Shown: positions 15,501 to 15,595 of the stretch, piece by piece
Layout of the letters: each line of letters opens with the position of its first letter
Position numbering within the stretch: position 1 is the stretch's first letter
NCBI GenBank assembly: GCA_026770585.1
Contig: MU646343.1
Span: forward strand, 1,098,428-1,114,022
DNA: 15,595 nucleotides
DNA from: Baffinella frigidus
Taxonomy: Eukaryota > Cryptophyceae > Cryptomonadales > Baffinellaceae
Direction: 5' to 3'
Program-made: the position numbers and the translations under genes
Notes under the pieces: generated by a model
Told to the model about the DNA's origin: nothing
What the model saw: the letters and a program-made list of their open reading frames with translations, nothing else
Database searches by the model: none

Positions 15501-15595
15501 GCAGGTGGCGATGATGGCGGCGTCGGGCGCGGCCGTGACAGGCATCATCGTGACCTACCTCTTCGGCCAGGAGACTCTCCCGATCGAGCACCGCG
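8834..15595 (+). CDS. MFS transporter, N-terminal half, seven exons (3' end beyond window)
   Basis: Predicted join 8834-9158, 9336-9449, 10922-10977, 11126-11182, 11183-type GC donor to 12467-12575, 13946-14007, 15505-15595: 814 nt, 271 codons, all phases agreeing. Residues 1-22 look like a signal peptide. Residues 23-77 are Ala/Arg-rich with almost no acidic residues, transit-peptide-like, so delivery to a complex plastid membrane is plausible. Helix 1 is about 78-97, helix 2 about 118-138. G140-S-L-S-D144-V-H-G147-R-K is MFS motif A. R182 with D185-G186 fits motif B in helix 4, and GAFIVGAIIGGIL (222-234) is helix 5. Helix 6 ends at GQETLPIEHR, the usual P-E-T-L-like turn into the central loop. 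The layout resembles TetA/Hiat1-type transporters. Substrate unknown. Splice sites are inferred by eye; the family call is firm. Confidence 0.82.
9336..9449 (+). CDS. MFS exon 2: helix 2 and start of motif A
   Basis: Acceptor TTGGTAG, donor G/GTGCCC, phase 1 in and 1 out. It encodes VSPEGVSLYGTMASVDQ, then IFTVMFTKLWGSLSDVHG: helix 2 and the first half of the loop 2-3 motif. The frame differs from that of exon 1 read through, so the 177-bp intron must be removed. The downstream intron begins with TTGAGGG-type repeats (CCCTCAA on this strand). Confidence 0.8.
9674..9714. repeat. Perfect 16-bp-arm hairpin
   Basis: TTCCCGAGTTGGGAGC, a 9-base loop, then the exact reverse complement. It could form a strong stem in the pre-mRNA of intron 2. 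Confidence 0.95.
9723..9902. mobile_element. Palindromic foldback element, 180 bp
   Basis: Left end TTCTTCCCGATTGACTTTTC then AAGTG; right end CACTTGTAAAGTCAGTCGGG then GAAGAA, mirrored with few mismatches. No coding capacity. Confidence 0.8.
10075..10160. repeat. AT-rich (TA/TACA)n microsatellite
   Basis: ATATCAATATATC units followed by TATATA and TACATATG runs. It lies in intron 2, just before the first exon 3 copy. Confidence 0.9.
10188..10235 (+). pseudogene. Exon 3 copy 1, decayed
   Basis: TTCCCGTGCAG followed by GGCGCAAGCCGCTCATAGG corresponds to the acceptor and start of exon 3 (G-R-K-P). The match then fades at GCAGCGGCGTCTCAGCAC and no W-W-T is left. A palindromic element lies shortly downstream. 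Confidence 0.75.
10284..10421. mobile_element. Near-perfect foldback element, 138 bp
   Basis: CCACCAACCCTCAC at the left pairs with GTGAGGGTTGGTGG at the right, continuing through GGGCAAATCGAAAAA. The apex (about 10330-10375) has 21-bp arms around GCCGTCGGA with one mismatch. It contains AAATGGCTCCAA. Confidence 0.9.
10485..10628. mobile_element. Palindromic element, 144 bp, with GTAGG-rich inner arms
   Basis: Outer ends GCTAACGCCAGCG and CGCTGGCGTTAGC are perfect inverted repeats. Inner arms GCCTACGGTAGGA and CTCCTACGAC pair with GTCGTAGGAG and TCCTACCGTAGGC. It sits just upstream of exon 3 copy 2. Confidence 0.85.
10661..10739 (+). pseudogene. Exon 3+4 copy 2, in frame and without intron 3
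   Basis: After CCCGTGCAG the frame reads RKPFMMFSGVGAIGWWTV, then LQAAKTSN. It is the same protein segment as exons 3 and 4, with one Ala fewer and no intron between W-W-T and V. After TCGAAC the sequence diverges and a TAA follows six codons later. It could be a decaying copy or, less likely, an alternative exon. It shows what the uninterrupted coding stretch looks like. Confidence 0.8.
10922..10977 (+). CDS. MFS exon 3: R-K of motif A and helix 3
   Basis: Acceptor CCCGTGCAG; 56 nt. With the last base of exon 2 it gives G-RKPFMMFSGVGAAIGWWT, phase 0 out, before GTAACCC. It completes the D-V-H-G-R-K-P motif. It is the only one of three copies whose two neighbouring exon joints both work with the full helix 3 to 4 sequence. 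Confidence 0.8.
10978..11125 (+). other. Intron 3, 148 bp, made of telomere-like repeat
   Basis: It begins GTAACCCAAAACCC and ends CACCCGAAACCAG. Nearly all the rest is CCCTAAA units and one-base variants (CCCCAAA, CCCTACA, CACCAAA). GTA is present at both joints (ACG|GTAACCC and CCAG|GTAGTG). Copy 2 reads ACGGTACTGCAGG straight through, so the position matches an uninterrupted codon boundary there. Each CCCTAAAC contains a branch-point-like CTAAA/CTAAAC, and the C-rich strand can act as a pyrimidine tract. Confidence 0.7.
11126..11182 (+). CDS. MFS exon 4: start of helix 4
   Basis: 57 nt: VVQAAKTSNMPLLFAGRAL. It joins exon 3 in frame and runs into exon 5 as R-A-L|D-G-V-T. No GT donor lies at the joint: the sequence is CTG|GCAACC, so a GC-AG intron is proposed. 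An alternative acceptor at GTAGTGCAG|GCAGCG would drop V-V-Q; copy 2, with V-L-Q at the same place, favours the longer exon. Confidence 0.72.
11199..11533. mobile_element. Foldback element, 335 bp, with an internal tandem duplication
   Basis: TATTGTACTTTTTGGGTCAG, CGCGGATTTT and GGTCGGGG at the left are mirrored at the right by CCCCGACC, AAAATCCGCG and CTGACCCGAAAAGTACAATA. Inside, a block of about 90 bp (starting AAAATATCGAAAAAGGG and ending TAAGATAGCATAAAA) occurs twice, period 93 bp, at about 11259-11348 and 11352-11441, with essentially no differences. Confidence 0.9.
11692..11727 (+). pseudogene. Exon 4 partial copy
   Basis: TCGAACATGTCTCTCCTGTT and CGCGGGCCGTGCCCTG encode SNMSLLFAGRAL and are followed by the same GCAACCCCC. 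The upstream half of exon 4 is missing. C-rich telomere-like DNA (AACCCCCAAAACCC) follows to about 11790, with the phrase CACCCTGGCAACCCCC once more near 11771. Confidence 0.8.
12467..12575 (+). CDS. MFS exon 5: helix 4 and loop 4-5
   Basis: 109 nt, phase 0 in and 1 out. It reads DGVTSCMQPICQSAIRDM, then SPQDKLKENFGYLLGISVG. The Q-S-A-I-R-D-M-S-P-Q-D-K stretch is the loop after helix 4 where TetA-like proteins have A-D-x-T-P-x-x-x-R. Acceptor CACAACAG and donor G|GTACTC are canonical. Confidence 0.82.
12662..12701. repeat. Perfect 40-bp palindrome
   Basis: TGGTCACGTATCGGGCGGAA is followed at once by its exact reverse complement, centred on GGAATTCC. Imperfect pairing continues outside it (GGCAGGCG with AACGCCC). 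A diverged relative with the same centre lies at 12874-12914 (TTGGTCACGTTGC, TACGGAATTCCGTA, CCGTGGCCAA). Confidence 0.95.
12921..13043. mobile_element. Family A palindromic element in intron 5
   Basis: Left arm TACAGGGGTACCTCGCTCAT then AAGAAACCG is intact. The right arm (CGCTTTCGTATGAACCAGG, TACCCTTGTA) is diverged. The core has GTAGGCCTATGCCTAG. It shows that the family seen at 2.7-4.2 kb also entered the transporter gene. Confidence 0.85.
13108..13366 (+). pseudogene. Exon 5 duplicate split by a miniature element
   Basis: CAGTCAGCGAGCCGCGATAC, then GTCTCCTCAGGATGAGCTCA, then AAGAGAACTT match exon 5 from Q196 onward. The match resumes after a 177-bp insertion as GAACTTCGGACACCTCCTCG and GCATATCTGTGGGTACG, including the donor site. 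The beginning of exon 5 is absent. It cannot be spliced into a sensible protein. Confidence 0.85.
13158..13334. mobile_element. Miniature inverted-repeat element, 177 bp, inside exon 5 duplicate
   Basis: Left end TAATAGTGACGCAACCTATA; right end TATAGGTTGCGTCACTAT; arms continue through GTTTTGTAAAG and TGGTACAAAT. GAACTT lies on both sides (13152-13157 and 13335-13340). Removing the element and one copy restores GAGAACTTCGGA, as in intact exon 5. The apex carries AAAGGGCTCCAATT. No coding capacity. Confidence 0.88.
13399..13482. mobile_element. Short inverted-repeat element, 84 bp
   Basis: GGCTCCTCATTAA at the left is the exact reverse complement of TTAATGAGGAGCC at the right. The spacer shows no strong pairing. 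It lies just after the donor copy of the exon 5 duplicate. Confidence 0.65.
13851..13883 (+). pseudogene. Exon 6 copy, partial
   Basis: GGGGCTTTCATCGTGGGCGC then GGTTATCGGAGGC encodes GAFIVGAVIGG, matching helix 5 in exon 6. The right half is lost; CCCTAAA repeats follow after about 25 bases. Confidence 0.8.
13946..14007 (+). CDS. MFS exon 6: helix 5
   Basis: 62 nt, phase 1 in and 0 out: G-GAFIVGAIIGGILTSRRGPE. The acceptor is ACTCTAACCCAG, the last unit of a CCCTAAA stretch (about 13907-13945). The donor is CCTGAG|GTCCAA. The G-rich helix (G-x-x-x-G-x-I-I-G-G) is the MFS motif C region. Confidence 0.78.
14003..14300. repeat. Short direct repeats after the exon 6 donor
   Basis: CCTGAGGTCCA, CCCGAACAAGA and TTGACTACTTAG recur several times (for example 14003, 14087, 14151 and 14265 for the first two). 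A short CCCTAAA stretch lies at about 14178-14200. This looks like repeated copying of the exon 6 donor end. From 14300 to 14770 I see no gene; two units of GGGCATC.AATAAAC.TGATT lie at about 14711 and 14743. Confidence 0.6.
14775..14800 (+). pseudogene. Exon 7 copy 1, start only
   Basis: AAGCAG then GTGGCGATGATGGCGGCGTC copies the acceptor and first codons (V-A-M-M-A-A-S-G). Then GGCTGGTTGATGGTCAAAC repeats follow. Confidence 0.75.
14985..15010 (+). pseudogene. Exon 7 copy 2, start only
   Basis: AAAAG then GTGGCGATGATTGCGGCGC. This is the most diverged of the four copies. A hairpin ACCGCGTC-CT-GACGCGGT lies downstream at about 15082-15099. Confidence 0.6.
15233..15290 (+). pseudogene. Exon 7 copy 3, frameshifted
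   Basis: GAGCAG then GTGGCGATGATGGCGGCGTC and GACAGGCATTATCGTGACCT match exon 7 over about 55 bp. Two bases are missing after GGGCG, so helix 6 is out of frame. Confidence 0.85.
15356..15498. mobile_element. Palindromic element abutting the exon 7 acceptor
   Basis: CCAGCCCGCAGGGTTGGAGC then ACATCGAC at the left is mirrored by GTCGATTTGCTCCAACCCGG then AGGGCTGG at the right. GGGAATTGGAGCCG lies near the apex. The right end is followed by TGGCAG, the acceptor of exon 7. Confidence 0.85.
15505..15595 (+). CDS. MFS exon 7: helix 6 (runs off the window)
   Basis: Acceptor GTGGCAG, phase 0: VAMMAASGAAVTGIIV, then TYLFGQETLPIEHR. This is a full helix 6 followed by the E-T-L-P turn that opens the central loop of MFS proteins. 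It is the only one of four copies that keeps the frame to the end of the helix. Confidence 0.8.
   Translation, partial: MAMMAASGAAVTGIIVTYLFGQETLPIEHR

Overview
The window looks like nuclear DNA of a unicellular eukaryote, most likely an alga with a complex (secondary or tertiary) plastid. The reasons are: one intron-rich gene with GC-rich exons; a leader that reads as a signal peptide followed by a basic, Ala/Arg-rich stretch; telomere-like repeats of the TTTAGGG/TTCAGGG/TTGAGGG type, both as a 1.1-kb array and inside introns; a likely GC-AG intron; and a very high density of short palindromic insertion elements. Haptophyte, stramenopile, dinoflagellate or chromerid would all fit, and the sequence alone does not decide. 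Nothing looks prokaryotic.

Layout. 1-900: dinucleotide and hexanucleotide microsatellites with one palindromic element. 900-1960: minisatellites built on ATTTCGAGT and AACCCCTG, mixed with CCTAGG/GTAGGG modules. 1960-4560: a graveyard of palindromic elements. These include family A (about 121 bp, ends TACAGGGG/CCCCTGTA), family B (126 bp, ends TATCCCTTAAG/CTTAAGGGATA), several 168-179 bp foldback elements, one A nested inside a B, and a short relic with a P-loop motif. 4650-5700: GC-rich DNA with open frames but no recognisable gene. 5700-7465: scattered repeats, then a long degenerate telomere-like array. 7465-8830: more repeats and hairpins.

8834-15595: the 5' half of one plus-strand gene, a major facilitator superfamily (MFS) transporter. 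I rebuilt it by eye as seven exons that join in frame to 271 codons, giving the leader and transmembrane helices 1-6 with a textbook loop 2-3 motif (G-S-L-S-D-V-H-G-R-K). The second half lies beyond the window.

The striking part is the intron content. Exons 3, 4, 5, 6 and 7 each have one or more extra copies, intact or decayed, in the adjacent introns. Telomere-like repeats lie at or close to the splice sites of introns 2 to 5. Intron 3 is telomere-like repeat almost end to end, with GT and AG at its ends, and a nearby copy of the same coding stretch has no intron there. A duplicated exon 5 is split by a palindromic element with a 6-bp target duplication, and the intact exon serves as the empty site. 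Together this suggests a gene being reshaped by tandem exon duplication, intron gain from telomere-like repeat, and miniature-transposon insertion.
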